Origin: Halomonas elongata DSM 2581
GTDB taxonomy: Bacteria > Pseudomonadota > Gammaproteobacteria > Pseudomonadales > Halomonadaceae
DNA length: 64,000 nucleotides
Assembly (NCBI RefSeq): GCF_000196875.2
Contig: NC_014532.2
Coordinates: forward strand, 372,001 to 436,000
Direction: 5' to 3'
Below, one piece after another: positions 48,665 to 56,547 of the stretch. The notes beneath the pieces were generated by a model, which did no database searches, was not told where the DNA came from, and saw only the letters and a program-made list of their open reading frames with translations. Position 1 is the stretch's first letter. Every line of letters starts with the position of its first letter. The position numbers were made by a program, and so were the translations under genes.

Positions 48665-48683
48665 GGCTATGCGAATCATTTAC
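48665..48683. promoter_or_regulatory. Fur-box-like site upstream of bfd
   Basis: The 19-mer GGCTATGCGAATCATTTAC matches the classical Fur consensus at 13 of 19 positions and ends about 30 bp before the bfd start. This fits iron repression of bacterioferritin-associated ferredoxin. Confidence 0.4.
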
Positions 48684-48714
48684 ATTTGCCTCGAGGTCAG
48701 CACGAGGTGATGTC

Positions 48715-48921
48715 ATGTACATATGTCTATGCAAGGGTGTCAGCGACAAGGCCATCCGCCAGAGCGTGGAGGAAGGTGCGCGCAGTTGGCGCGAGGTCCA
48801 GCTCGAGACGGGCTGTGGTACCCAATGCGGCAAGTGCGCCTGCATGGGCAAGGGCATTACCCGCGAAGCCATTCGCGAGACGCTGACCGCTCCCGCCGAA
48901 GCACTGGCCTATGCGGTGTGA
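48715..48921 (+). CDS. bfd: Bacterioferritin-associated ferredoxin
   Basis: A 68-residue [2Fe-2S] protein that reduces bacterioferritin to mobilise iron. The four cysteines are in MYICLCKGVSD (C-x-C) and GCGTQCGKCACMG (C-x2-C within it), a BFD-type Fer2_BFD domain. ATG 48715 is right at the first conserved residue, so upstream in-frame codons are ignored. It is followed by bfr with its own promoter. Confidence 0.93.
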   Translation: MYICLCKGVSDKAIRQSVEEGARSWREVQLETGCGTQCGKCACMGKGITREAIRETLTAPAEALAYAV

Positions 48922-48968
48922 TGACAATCGATATTGTTTGTGTTGCCATTAGCAACTGATTGATTTTA

Positions 48969-48996
48969 TTGAATTTTCTGTGACGTGATCTAGACT
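48969..48996 (+). promoter_or_regulatory. bfr promoter
   Basis: TTGAAT (48969-48974), 16-bp spacer, TAGACT (48991-48996), in an AT-rich stretch, about 75 bp before the bfr ATG. Confidence 0.5.
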
Positions 48997-49070
48997 GTTG
49001 GGTATGCCTGGCAGGGCGGAGGGGCCCGTGCCAATGTAAAAAGGACCCTGACAGCAATCGAGGTAACGTC

Positions 49071-49547
49071 ATGAAAGGCGACAGCAAGGTCATCCAGTAT
49101 CTCAATACGGTGCTCGGCAACGAACTGGTAGCCATCAACCAGTACTACCTGCATGCCAAGATGTACCAGGACTGGGGGCTCGCCGCCCTGGGCAAGTGGG
49201 AGTACAAGGAATCCATCGAGGAAATGCAGCACGCCGATACGCTGATCGAGCGTATTCTCTTCCTCGAAGGCATCCCTAATCTGCAGGATTACGGCAAGCT
49301 GCTGATCGGCGAGAACACCAAGGAGATGCTCGAGTGCGATCTCAAGCTCGAGCAGAAGGCCCGTGCCGACCTGATCGATGCCATCACTCACTGCGAACAG
49401 GTCAAGGACTACGTCAGCCGGGACCTGTTCAAGTGCATCCTCGATGACGAGGAAGAGCACATCGACCACCTGGAAACCGAACTTGGTCTGATCGACAAGG
49501 TGGGTATCCAGAACTACCTGCAGAAGCAGATGCAGGAAGCTGAATAA
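49071..49547 (+). CDS. bfr: Bacterioferritin
   Basis: A 158-residue haem-containing ferritin that forms 24-mers for iron storage. All ferroxidase ligands are present (Glu18, Glu51, His54, Glu94, Glu127, His130), as is Met52, the haem-axial ligand. GAGG precedes the ATG. It is placed behind bfd, the protein that releases its iron. Confidence 0.97.
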   Translation: MKGDSKVIQYLNTVLGNELVAINQYYLHAKMYQDWGLAALGKWEYKESIEEMQHADTLIERILFLEGIPNLQDYGKLLIGENTKEMLECDLKLEQKARADLIDAITHCEQVKDYVSRDLFKCILDDEEEHIDHLETELGLIDKVGIQNYLQKQMQEAE

Positions 49548-49550
49548 GCT

Positions 49551-49790
49551 GGCTGGGCTACGCCCGGAGCTGTAAGCCGTAAGCTATAAGCGGTAAGAAG
49601 AACCCTCCGGGGCGATGCCTTGGAGGGTTTGCTGTTTGTATGGAAAGGGTGAACCTGCTAGAAGTGCTGGGGTATCTTCGGAGCTATAAGTTGGAAGAAT
49701 AGCGCTCAGCGCCTTGAAGAGAGAAAACCTTCCAAGTGATATCCTTCGAATCTCGCGTCTCGATGCTCGCGGCTTACGGCTCTTCTTCCT
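49551..49790. repeat. Second large GCTGTAA-family intergenic element
   Basis: It begins with CTGGGC-TAC-GCCCGG (49553-49567) followed by four degenerate 7-mers GCTGTAA, GCCGTAA, GCTATAA, GCGGTAA (49569-49596). GCTATAA recurs at 49683-49689 before GCGCTCAGCGC, and the inverse TTACGGC is at 49774-49780. The AACCCTCC/GGAGGGTT stem within it probably terminates bfr. A poly-pyrimidine tract follows to the DUF1653 stop. Confidence 0.65.
49601..49629 (+). terminator. Terminator-like stem after bfr
   Basis: AACCCTCC (49601-49608) and GGAGGGTT (49622-49629) with a 13-nt loop, followed by TTGCTGTTTG. Confidence 0.55.
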
Positions 49791-49814
49791 TCCCCCTTCC
49801 TTCTTCTCCTTTGC

Positions 49815-50039
49815 CTAAAAAGCCTTCTCCAGGGCGAAACGCGGTAGCGGCTCCCCCTGCATCTCGACTTCTTCCATGAACATCGACAGGGGACGGACCC
49901 AGAGGCCGTAGTCGCCATACAGGGCGCGATAGGCCACCAGCGGCTCTTCGGTTTCGCTGTGATGGGCCACGCCGATCACCTCGTAGAGCGCGCCCTTGTA
50001 GTGGCGATAGATACCGGGAACGGGATGCTGCGCTTCCAT
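49815..50039 (-). CDS. DUF1653 small protein
   Basis: A 74-residue protein with PVPGIYRHYKGALYEVIGVA and YRALYGDYGLWVRPLSMFMEEVE, the hallmark of DUF1653 (small beta-rich, possibly nucleotide- or nucleic-acid-binding). The function is not known. It is 15 bp downstream of tcdA and probably in one transcript with truC-tcdA. Confidence 0.85.
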   Translation of the reverse strand: MEAQHPVPGIYRHYKGALYEVIGVAHHSETEEPLVAYRALYGDYGLWVRPLSMFMEEVEMQGEPLPRFALEKAF

Positions 50040-50054
50040 CGTGGATCTCCGTGG

Positions 50055-50882
50055 TCAATGAGCGGAAGTAGCGTCGCGGGCCAGTCGCGCGAGGACGCGG
50101 CTGGCGGCCGCGAAGCCGAAGCTGCCGGTGACGAAGGTGGCGGCGCCGAAGCCCGAGGCGCAGTCGAGTCGTGTCGACTCTCCGGCACCGGGCTTGGTGT
50201 GGCAGACCTCGCCGTCGGCGCCGGGGTAGACCAGTTGCTCGTCGGAATAGACGCATTCCACCGAGAAACGTCGCCGGGGATTGCGCGAGAAGCCATGGTC
50301 GCGGCGCAGGCGGGCGCGCACCTTGGCGAGCAGCGGGTCGTGTTCGGTGCGCGTAAGATCCGCCGTGCGAATGCGCGTGGGGTCGGTCTGGCCTCCGGCC
50401 GCGCCGGTGACGGTGATCGGCAGCTTGCGTCGCTTGCACCAGGCGATCAGCGCTGCCTTGGCGACCACGCTGTCGATGGCATCGACCACATGATCGGTGT
50501 CCTCGGGCAGACGGTCGGCCAGGTTGCCTGGCGTGACGAAAGCGGTGTCGGCGATGACCTCGATGCCGGGCTGAATCGCACGGCAGCGCTCGGCCAGAAC
50601 TTCCACCTTGGGGCGGCCGATGGTGCCATCCAGGGCGTGCAACTGGCGATTGACGTTGGAGACGCAGACGTCGTCCAGATCGATCAAGGTCAGCCGGCCG
50701 ATGCCGGAGCGCGCCAGGGCCTCGACGGTCCAGCTACCCACGCCGCCGACTCCGGCCACCACCACGTGAGCCTGCCGAAAGCGTTCTGCGGCGCGCGCAC
50801 CGTAGAGACGCCGGATGCCACCGAAGCGCAGCTCGTAGTCGTCGTCCTGTGTAGGCGTGGGGGGCATGAGGGGATCGTTCAT
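50055..50882 (-). CDS. tcdA: tRNA threonylcarbamoyladenosine dehydratase
   Basis: A 275-residue E1-like enzyme that cyclises t6A37 to ct6A in tRNA. The adenylation Rossmann motif is VVVAGVGGVGSWTVEALARS; LIDLDDVCVSNVNRQ binds ATP; the catalytic Cys is likely in TRLDCASGFGAATFVTG. FGGIRRLYGARAAERF at the N-terminus is typical of TcdA/CsdL. The start overlaps truC by 4 bp. Confidence 0.92.
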   Translation of the reverse strand: MNDPLMPPTPTQDDDYELRFGGIRRLYGARAAERFRQAHVVVAGVGGVGSWTVEALARSGIGRLTLIDLDDVCVSNVNRQLHALDGTIGRPKVEVLAERCRAIQPGIEVIADTAFVTPGNLADRLPEDTDHVVDAIDSVVAKAALIAWCKRRKLPITVTGAAGGQTDPTRIRTADLTRTEHDPLLAKVRARLRRDHGFSRNPRRRFSVECVYSDEQLVYPGADGEVCHTKPGAGESTRLDCASGFGAATFVTGSFGFAAASRVLARLARDATSAH

Positions 50883-51649
50883 GGGCTTGTCGTCGCGGGG
50901 GCTGAAGGGGAGATGCCTCGGCGATTGTCCGGCAGGTGAGCCGACCAGCCGAAGCGCTGGAAAAGAGCGGTCATGGGGGCATCGAGGGCACAGCCAAGCG
51001 TGAGGCGGCGGCCGTCGACCGGGTGTTCAAAGTCCAGGCCCACCGCGGCGAGCAGCAGGCGGGGACAGTCCAGTTGCTCGGCGAAGAAGCGGTTGTGCAC
51101 GCCCTTGCCATGCTTGGCGTCGCCGATGATCGGATAGCCGCGGCGCGACAGGTGACGACGGATCTGGTGACGCCGGCCGGTGAGCGGGCGGGCTTCCATC
51201 AGCGAATAGCGCGCGCTCGGGTAGCGGTCGACGCGCACTGGCAGCTCCACGCTGTCCAGGCGTCGCACCTCGGTGCGCGCCTCGCGCGCCGGCATCTCTG
51301 CCTTGGGGCGTCGTCCATCCTCATCCCGCAGGGCATAGTCCAGGCGTTCGGCCTCGGGGCCCTGGCCACGCACGACGGCCAGATAGCGCTTGGCGACCCG
51401 CTGCGTGGCGAAGGCATCCGCCAGTCGGCCGGCGACCTCCGGGTCGAGGGCGAACACCATCAAGCCCGAGGTGGGGCGGTCGAGGCGGTGAACCGGGTAG
51501 ACGCGCTGGCCGATCTGGTCGCGCAGGGTCTGCAGCAGGAAGTGCCGCTCGCCCCGGGCCAGGGCGCTGCGGTGCACGAGCATGCCCGCCGGCTTGTGCA
51601 CGGCGATCAGGTGGTCATCGTGATGGAGAATGGGCAGTGCTTCGATCAT
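50879..51649 (-). CDS. truC: tRNA pseudouridine(65) synthase
   Basis: A 256-residue RluA-family pseudouridine synthase without S4 domain. The catalytic Asp is in YPVHRLDRPTSGLMVFAL; LVHRSALARGERHFLLQTLRDQIGQ and TGRRHQIRRHLSRRGYPIIGD resemble TruC of E. coli more than RluA or RluC. It would make Psi65 in tRNA-Ile and tRNA-Asp. It is coupled to tcdA, another tRNA-modification gene. Confidence 0.85.
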   Translation of the reverse strand: MIEALPILHHDDHLIAVHKPAGMLVHRSALARGERHFLLQTLRDQIGQRVYPVHRLDRPTSGLMVFALDPEVAGRLADAFATQRVAKRYLAVVRGQGPEAERLDYALRDEDGRRPKAEMPAREARTEVRRLDSVELPVRVDRYPSARYSLMEARPLTGRRHQIRRHLSRRGYPIIGDAKHGKGVHNRFFAEQLDCPRLLLAAVGLDFEHPVDGRRLTLGCALDAPMTALFQRFGWSAHLPDNRRGISPSAPATTSP

Positions 51650-51838
51650 GTCGGCATCGGGGTCGCAACGAGGGCGACATTGTCGCCGCCGCTCGCGCGG
51701 ATGTCATCCATCGTTGTTGCCGGTACTCCGAAAAGGACCGGCCGAGGCACTCTGGTACTCGGTGGGGCCCAATGATATTTTTCGGAGGAATCCGGCCCTT
51801 TCCTGTTTGCAACACCTCGAGACGACGACCCGAACGCC

Positions 51839-52573
51839 ATGGAAGAGACTTCGCGCCCCCACCTGGTAGTACTGACCGGCGCCGGCATCAGCGCCGAGAG
51901 CGGTATCCAGACCTTTCGTGCCGCCGACGGGCTCTGGGCCGACCATCCCATCGAGGAGGTCGCGACCCCGGAGGCCTGGGCCCGGGATCCCGAGCGCGTC
52001 CTGCGCTTCTACGATGCCCGTCGCGACCAGGTGCGCCGTGCGCGTCCCAACGCCGCCCACAAGGCCCTGGCACAGCTCGAGCGCGAAGGCTTTCGAGTCA
52101 GCATCATCACTCAGAATATCGATGACCTGCACGAACGGGCTGGCTCCCGGCAGGTCGTGCACTTGCATGGCGAGATCCTCAAGGCGCGCTCCTCGGTGGA
52201 TGAGCGCATGCGCTATCCGTTGCCTCGCGGCGGAATCGCCCTGGGCGATGTCTGCGACAAGGGCAGCCAGTTGCGTCCCGATGTGGTGTGGTTCGGCGAG
52301 GCGGTGCCACGATTCGACGATGCTCTCGAACTCGTCGCCGAGGCCGATCTGCTACTGGTCGTGGGAACCTCGCTGGCGGTGATGCCGGCAGCCTCGTTGC
52401 TCGATGAAGCGCCCCTGGCGACCCCCCGGGTGCTGGTCGATCCCGAGGCCAGTGAGCTGACAACGGCCGGCGTGAACGGGCTCGCTCTGCCCGCCGGCGA
52501 AGGCGTGCCCCTGCTGACGCGCCACTGGCGACGCGAGGGGCGTCTTTGGCTGCCCGAGACCGTGTTCGGCTGA
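51839..52573 (+). CDS. cobB: Sirtuin (NAD-dependent protein deacylase), zinc-site-less
   Basis: A 244-residue class III sirtuin. VVLTGAGISAESGIQTFRAA binds NAD+, TQNIDDLHERAG and the catalytic His in VHLHGE are present. FYDARRDQ supplies the Tyr and Arg that favour acidic acyl groups (desuccinylase-like). The four zinc cysteines are missing: the region reads KARSSVDERM and DVCDKGSQLRPDVVWFGE. Zinc-less sirtuins of this pattern exist in other bacteria. It is divergent from truC. Confidence 0.88.
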   Translation: MEETSRPHLVVLTGAGISAESGIQTFRAADGLWADHPIEEVATPEAWARDPERVLRFYDARRDQVRRARPNAAHKALAQLEREGFRVSIITQNIDDLHERAGSRQVVHLHGEILKARSSVDERMRYPLPRGGIALGDVCDKGSQLRPDVVWFGEAVPRFDDALELVAEADLLLVVGTSLAVMPAASLLDEAPLATPRVLVDPEASELTTAGVNGLALPAGEGVPLLTRHWRREGRLWLPETVFG

Positions 52574-52593
52574 TCGGATGCGGTTGGTGGGCA

Positions 52594-52602
52594 TGCTAGA
52601 AT
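52594..52602 (+). promoter_or_regulatory. Extended -10 promoter of tapT
   Basis: TGCTAGAAT, 30 bp before the ATG at 52633; identical nonamer to those at 9088 and 63968. Confidence 0.5.
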
Positions 52603-52632
52603 AGCGCCCCTTTTTCGACACGCCAGTGAAGC

Positions 52633-53424
52633 ATGCAGGACGACTCCTCGACATTACGCCATTCCGATACCGACCCTGCCTCGCCACCCCGGCGCGAGTT
52701 CAAGGCGCGCGGCAGTTTCGTGGTGCGCTGTGAAGCGTGCAATCTGCCAAGCCTCAACTGCCTGTGTCCCTACCGGGTGCGTGCCGAAAGCCGGACCCGA
52801 GTGTGGCTGCTGACGCATCCGATCGAGCAGTACAAGCCTACCAACACCGGCCGTTTGATCCGCGATGTGCTGCCGGACACCGAGGTCTTCACCTGGTATC
52901 GCACGGCACCGGACGAGCGGCTGCTCGCCCTGCTTGAGGATTCGCGCTATGCGCCCTTCGTGGTCTTCCCCGACGATCAGGAGGGATACGCCGAGCGCGT
53001 GGTCGGCATGGACCGCGTGATCGAGCGTCAAAAGACCGGCCGGATTCCCGTCTTCATTCTCCTCGACGGCACCTGGCGGCAGGCGCGTCGCATCTTCCGT
53101 CGCAGCCCCTATCTGGCGACCCTGCCGGTGTTGCCGCTGGTCACCGACCGGCAGAGCCGCTATCGACTGCGCAAGGCGGCGTCCAGCGACCACCTGTGCA
53201 CCGCCGAAGTGGCGGCGGAGTTGCTGCGTCAGGCCGGCGACACCCGGGCGGCCGATGTGCTCGACGACTATTTCGAAGTCTTCAATGACAACTACGCCGC
53301 CAGCCGCCGCCACACCAAACCGACGGAACCGACACCGGCGATGCGTCGCCTGTTGGCGGCGCGAGGGGATGAAGCCGAAGAAATCTACGGGCGCAGCACC
53401 TTTTCAGAGCGTGATGAACAATGA
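52633..53424 (+). CDS. tapT: tRNA-uridine aminocarboxypropyltransferase (DTW domain)
   Basis: A 263-residue TDD/DTW-family enzyme (E. coli YfiP/TapT) that adds the acp group to U47 of tRNA. CEACNLPSLNCLCPY is the N-terminal metal-binding cysteine cluster, HPIEQYKPTNTGRLI the SAM region, and LDGTWRQARRIFRRSPYL contains the DTW-type motif (here DGTW). The C-terminal tail is highly charged. Confidence 0.88.
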   Translation: MQDDSSTLRHSDTDPASPPRREFKARGSFVVRCEACNLPSLNCLCPYRVRAESRTRVWLLTHPIEQYKPTNTGRLIRDVLPDTEVFTWYRTAPDERLLALLEDSRYAPFVVFPDDQEGYAERVVGMDRVIERQKTGRIPVFILLDGTWRQARRIFRRSPYLATLPVLPLVTDRQSRYRLRKAASSDHLCTAEVAAELLRQAGDTRAADVLDDYFEVFNDNYAASRRHTKPTEPTPAMRRLLAARGDEAEEIYGRSTFSERDEQ

Positions 53425-53564
53425 GCGAACTGAAAGGCTTGCTAAGAGGGGTAAAAGAGTCGCGAGCGATGAGCAGTGTTTCCTTGAGTGGTTCGCGTAA
53501 TGTGATACCGCCTAGGTGAAGTGGGCTCCGTATATCCGCAGACATGTTCTCTTTCAGAAGTGAG

Positions 53565-54206
53565 TTATTGTGAAGATATGTCGTACCGGATAATCAGGCT
53601 GCCCTTCTTCATTTTCATGCCCTGAATATCTATGCCTGGAATCTTCCCCAGTGAATGCACGTGGGTGCCGCCGCAGGGGTAGGGTGCCAGTTCGCCAAAG
53701 CCAACTTTTCTAGTCCCGCTTTCATCTACGGTGATACGCAGAGGTAGATCCGCAGCAATGAGTTGGGCGCATGCCGCCTGAATGCTGTCGGATGTCGGTT
53801 GCTGTGCTTGGGCCTCCGGCTTGAAGACGACGCGAGCCTCTCCGGGCCAGTGGTGCGCCTTGGTCGGCGCCCACCCCCTTTGCTCCATAACGTGGCCGAT
53901 CAAATGCCCAGCCGAATGCAGCATGGAGTGAAGTCGGCGCTGTTCCTGATCGACGCGAGCCTGGGCAATGCCCACAGGTACCGCGATATCGGTGTAATGG
54001 AGCACGTCGCCCTCCGCTGTCGATTCGACATGTAACACCTCTGCCTCACCGATCCAGCCGGTATCACTCGGCTGTCCGCCGCCCTGGGGATGAAAGGGTG
54101 TCGACAGCATGCGAACGGCAAACCGCTCATTGTCGCAGGGGCGGCAGTCGATGATCTCGACAGCGCATGTCAGTACTTCCTCGGCCAAATACAACCGCTC
54201 CGACAT
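53565..54206 (-). CDS. alaX: Alanyl-tRNA editing protein AlaX
   Basis: A 213-residue stand-alone homologue of the AlaRS editing domain, which hydrolyses Ser- or Gly-tRNA(Ala). Zinc ligands are His-x3-His in MLHSAGHLIGHV and Cys/His in APYPCGGTHVHSLG. FHPQGGGQPSDTGWIG is the conserved substrate loop. The gene and its divergent LysR neighbour are visibly less GC-rich than the rest of the window, hinting at recent acquisition. Confidence 0.9.
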   Translation of the reverse strand: MSERLYLAEEVLTCAVEIIDCRPCDNERFAVRMLSTPFHPQGGGQPSDTGWIGEAEVLHVESTAEGDVLHYTDIAVPVGIAQARVDQEQRRLHSMLHSAGHLIGHVMEQRGWAPTKAHHWPGEARVVFKPEAQAQQPTSDSIQAACAQLIAADLPLRITVDESGTRKVGFGELAPYPCGGTHVHSLGKIPGIDIQGMKMKKGSLIIRYDISSQ

Positions 54207-54303
54207 TTTCTCGATTCCTTGGCTCTTCCTCCGATAGTGCTTTCATTGTATGAATGGAGTCGCAAGGCGATAATCCCTTGTCGGATCAAAAGATTTATTC
54301 TCC

Positions 54304-55212
54304 ATGAGCAAAAATGAAGCCACGGCCTTGCTGAGCGAGATGGCCGTATTCGTGAAGGTCGTCGAGGCTGGCAGTTTCTCTGAAGCCGGCCGGCAGCTTG
54401 CTTCCACCCCGTCGGCCGTCAGCCGTTCCGTTGCCCGGCTGGAGAAGGCGCTGGGGACCCGGTTGTTACAGAGAACGACCCGCAAGCTGCGGCTGAGTGA
54501 CAGTGGCAAGGAGGTCTACGAACGTAGTCGGGACATCGTCAATGCGGCACAAGCGGTGATGGAGGTTTCCGGGCGGTTCAGCCATGAACCTCAGGGCTTG
54601 GTAAGGCTCAGTGTCCCAAAGGCCGTAGGACGCTTCGTAATCCATCCGCACATCCCGGAATTTCTTGCGCTCTATCCCGAGGTCAATCTGGAGATGAGAC
54701 TGGATGATCGCTATATCGATCTCATCGACGACCAGATAGATGTGGCGATTCGCATCACCGATCAGCCGCCTCCCGGGCTGATGGGGCGCCGGCTGCTGAG
54801 CATCGACCATCTGCTGTGTACAACGCCTCACTACCTGGCCGAGCACGGTACGCCCGCGCATCCCCGTGACCTGAAGCATCACAGTTGCATCTACCTCGGG
54901 GAGGAGCCCGGGGATTCCAGGTGGAAGTTCCGCCAGGGCAGCAAGGTTTTCACGGTGAATGTCCAGGGCCGCTATGCAGTCAACCATACCGGCGCCCGTC
55001 TGGACGCCGTATTGCATCACATAGGTATCGGGAGCCTTCCCTATTTTACGGCCAAAGAGGCCCTTCAACAGGGCCTTGTCATCCAGGTCCTACCCGACTG
55101 GACCTTCAAGACGAATTACTGTGGTGATGCCTGGGCCCTCTATCCACCGACCCGACATTTACCCCCCAAGCTCAGGGTGCTTATCGAGTTTCTTGCCGAA
55201 CGCCTGCGGTAG
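54304..55212 (+). CDS. LysR-family transcriptional regulator
   Basis: A 302-residue LysR regulator. HTH: MAVFVKVVEAGSFSEAGRQL, STPSAVSRSVARLEKALGTR. The effector domain is of the DsdC/AaeR-like type (LVRLSVPKAVGRFVIHPHIP). The ligand is unknown. The 97-bp AT-rich spacer to divergent alaX suggests it controls alaX. It converges on the TraB-family gene with only 13 bp between. Confidence 0.85.
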   Translation: MSKNEATALLSEMAVFVKVVEAGSFSEAGRQLASTPSAVSRSVARLEKALGTRLLQRTTRKLRLSDSGKEVYERSRDIVNAAQAVMEVSGRFSHEPQGLVRLSVPKAVGRFVIHPHIPEFLALYPEVNLEMRLDDRYIDLIDDQIDVAIRITDQPPPGLMGRRLLSIDHLLCTTPHYLAEHGTPAHPRDLKHHSCIYLGEEPGDSRWKFRQGSKVFTVNVQGRYAVNHTGARLDAVLHHIGIGSLPYFTAKEALQQGLVIQVLPDWTFKTNYCGDAWALYPPTRHLPPKLRVLIEFLAERLR

Positions 55213-55225
55213 TCTGAGCTGCCTC

Positions 55226-56458
55226 TTAGCCGAACAGGGTGCCGGCGATGCGCAGCCCGGCGATCCAGGTGCCGGCGGCGGAGCCGAGCGTTGCGGTCAA
55301 GAACACCAGCAGGGTGCGTGAGACACGGTTGCGCCACCAGCCCTTCAATTCGGTGACATCGTGACGCAGGGTCGAGAAGTCCCGGACCTTGGGCTTGCGT
55401 AGTGCGAGCTCGACCCCGGCGGCGACGAAGCCGGCGCCGATGGTGGGGTTCAACGAGGTCAGCGGGGCGGCGACGACGGTGGCGAGCACCGTCAGCGGGT
55501 GCGCCAGGGCCACCAGAGTGGCTGCACCGGACAGGGCGCCATTGATCAGGAACCATTCGCCGACCAGTTGCCAGCCGAGGCCCGTATTGCGCGAGAAGCC
55601 GATGGCGAAGCCGGTGAGCACCAGCGCGGTGATCAGCCAGGGGATGGCCTTCCAGACCCTGGAACGTGGCGGGGTGGTTTCCAGGCGCTCCCGTTCTTCG
55701 CTGGGGGCCTCGGGCAGAGGTGCCTCCAGGTGTTCGGCCATGCCCTGCAGGTGGCCGGCTCCGATCACCACCAGCACGTGCCGATAGCGCCCCGGCGGGC
55801 AGCGCTCGGCCAGTCGCAGAGCCATGTAACGGTCACGCTCGCTGATCAGCGGGGTATAGAGCGACTCGGACTGGGTAGCGAATTCGCGGAAGGTGGACTC
55901 CAGCACATCGCCTTCCTTGAGACGCTCGATGTCCTCGGCGGAGACGTCCTGGCGGGAGAGCACGCCGCCGAGCAGCCCGGAGAACAGCGAGAAGCGCTGC
56001 CACCAGGGCACGTTATGGTAGATGCGCTTGAGGGTGATGCCGATATCGCGGTCGATCAGCTCCAGCGGCAGTGAATGGGCGCGCGCGCCCTCCAGGGCCG
56101 CACGCATCTCGGCGCCGGGCTCGATGCCGGACTGCTCCGCCACACGCTGTTGAAAGGCACCCAGCGCCAGGCTGGCGGCCACCATGCCGGCCTTGCCCTG
56201 GCGAAAGATCTGAAAGAGATCCTGCTCGCCGAGGGCATCCGGGTTGGCGAGGTTCTGGTGGCGCGAATCGCACAGCTCAATGGCCACGGCATCGAATTCG
56301 CCGGAAGCGATCAGGTCGCGCACTTCGGTGGCGCTCTGGGCGGAGACGTGGGCTGTACCTAGCAGGGTATAGCGGGTCTCGCCTACTTGCAGGGTCCGGC
56401 GGGGGCCGAGAGTTGCGGCGGCCGGTTCGGCGATGGCGCAGTCCTGTGTATCGGTCAT
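55226..56458 (-). CDS. TraB/PrgY-family membrane protein
   Basis: A 410-residue TraB-domain protein. The N-terminal domain has TLLGTAHVSAQSATEVRDLI and AVAIELCDSRHQNL, and GAGHLQGMAEHLE, a set characteristic of this putative metalloprotease-like fold (GxxH, E and GxGH). The C-terminal half has about five transmembrane helices (IPWLITALVLTGFAIGF onwards). PrgY in enterococci reduces pheromone activity; no function is established in gammaproteobacteria. Confidence 0.88.
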   Translation of the reverse strand: MTDTQDCAIAEPAAATLGPRRTLQVGETRYTLLGTAHVSAQSATEVRDLIASGEFDAVAIELCDSRHQNLANPDALGEQDLFQIFRQGKAGMVAASLALGAFQQRVAEQSGIEPGAEMRAALEGARAHSLPLELIDRDIGITLKRIYHNVPWWQRFSLFSGLLGGVLSRQDVSAEDIERLKEGDVLESTFREFATQSESLYTPLISERDRYMALRLAERCPPGRYRHVLVVIGAGHLQGMAEHLEAPLPEAPSEERERLETTPPRSRVWKAIPWLITALVLTGFAIGFSRNTGLGWQLVGEWFLINGALSGAATLVALAHPLTVLATVVAAPLTSLNPTIGAGFVAAGVELALRKPKVRDFSTLRHDVTELKGWWRNRVSRTLLVFLTATLGSAAGTWIAGLRIAGTLFG

Positions 56459-56547
56459 GGGCGCTCGGGCCTTGAAAATGTGAAGGGTCGATTATCCACG
56501 AAGGTCAGCGGCGGGCCAAACCCGACACGGCACTTGCATTGACTTTG

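Noticed and set aside
49556..50439. Longer antisense-direction frames around tcdA and DUF1653
   Set aside because: They are shifted frames of tcdA giving His/Arg-rich nonsense; DUF1653 and tcdA explain the coding.
53425..53564. Possible small gene between tapT and alaX
   Set aside because: Only short frames without ribosome sites; treated as an ordinary convergent spacer with some A/T enrichment.
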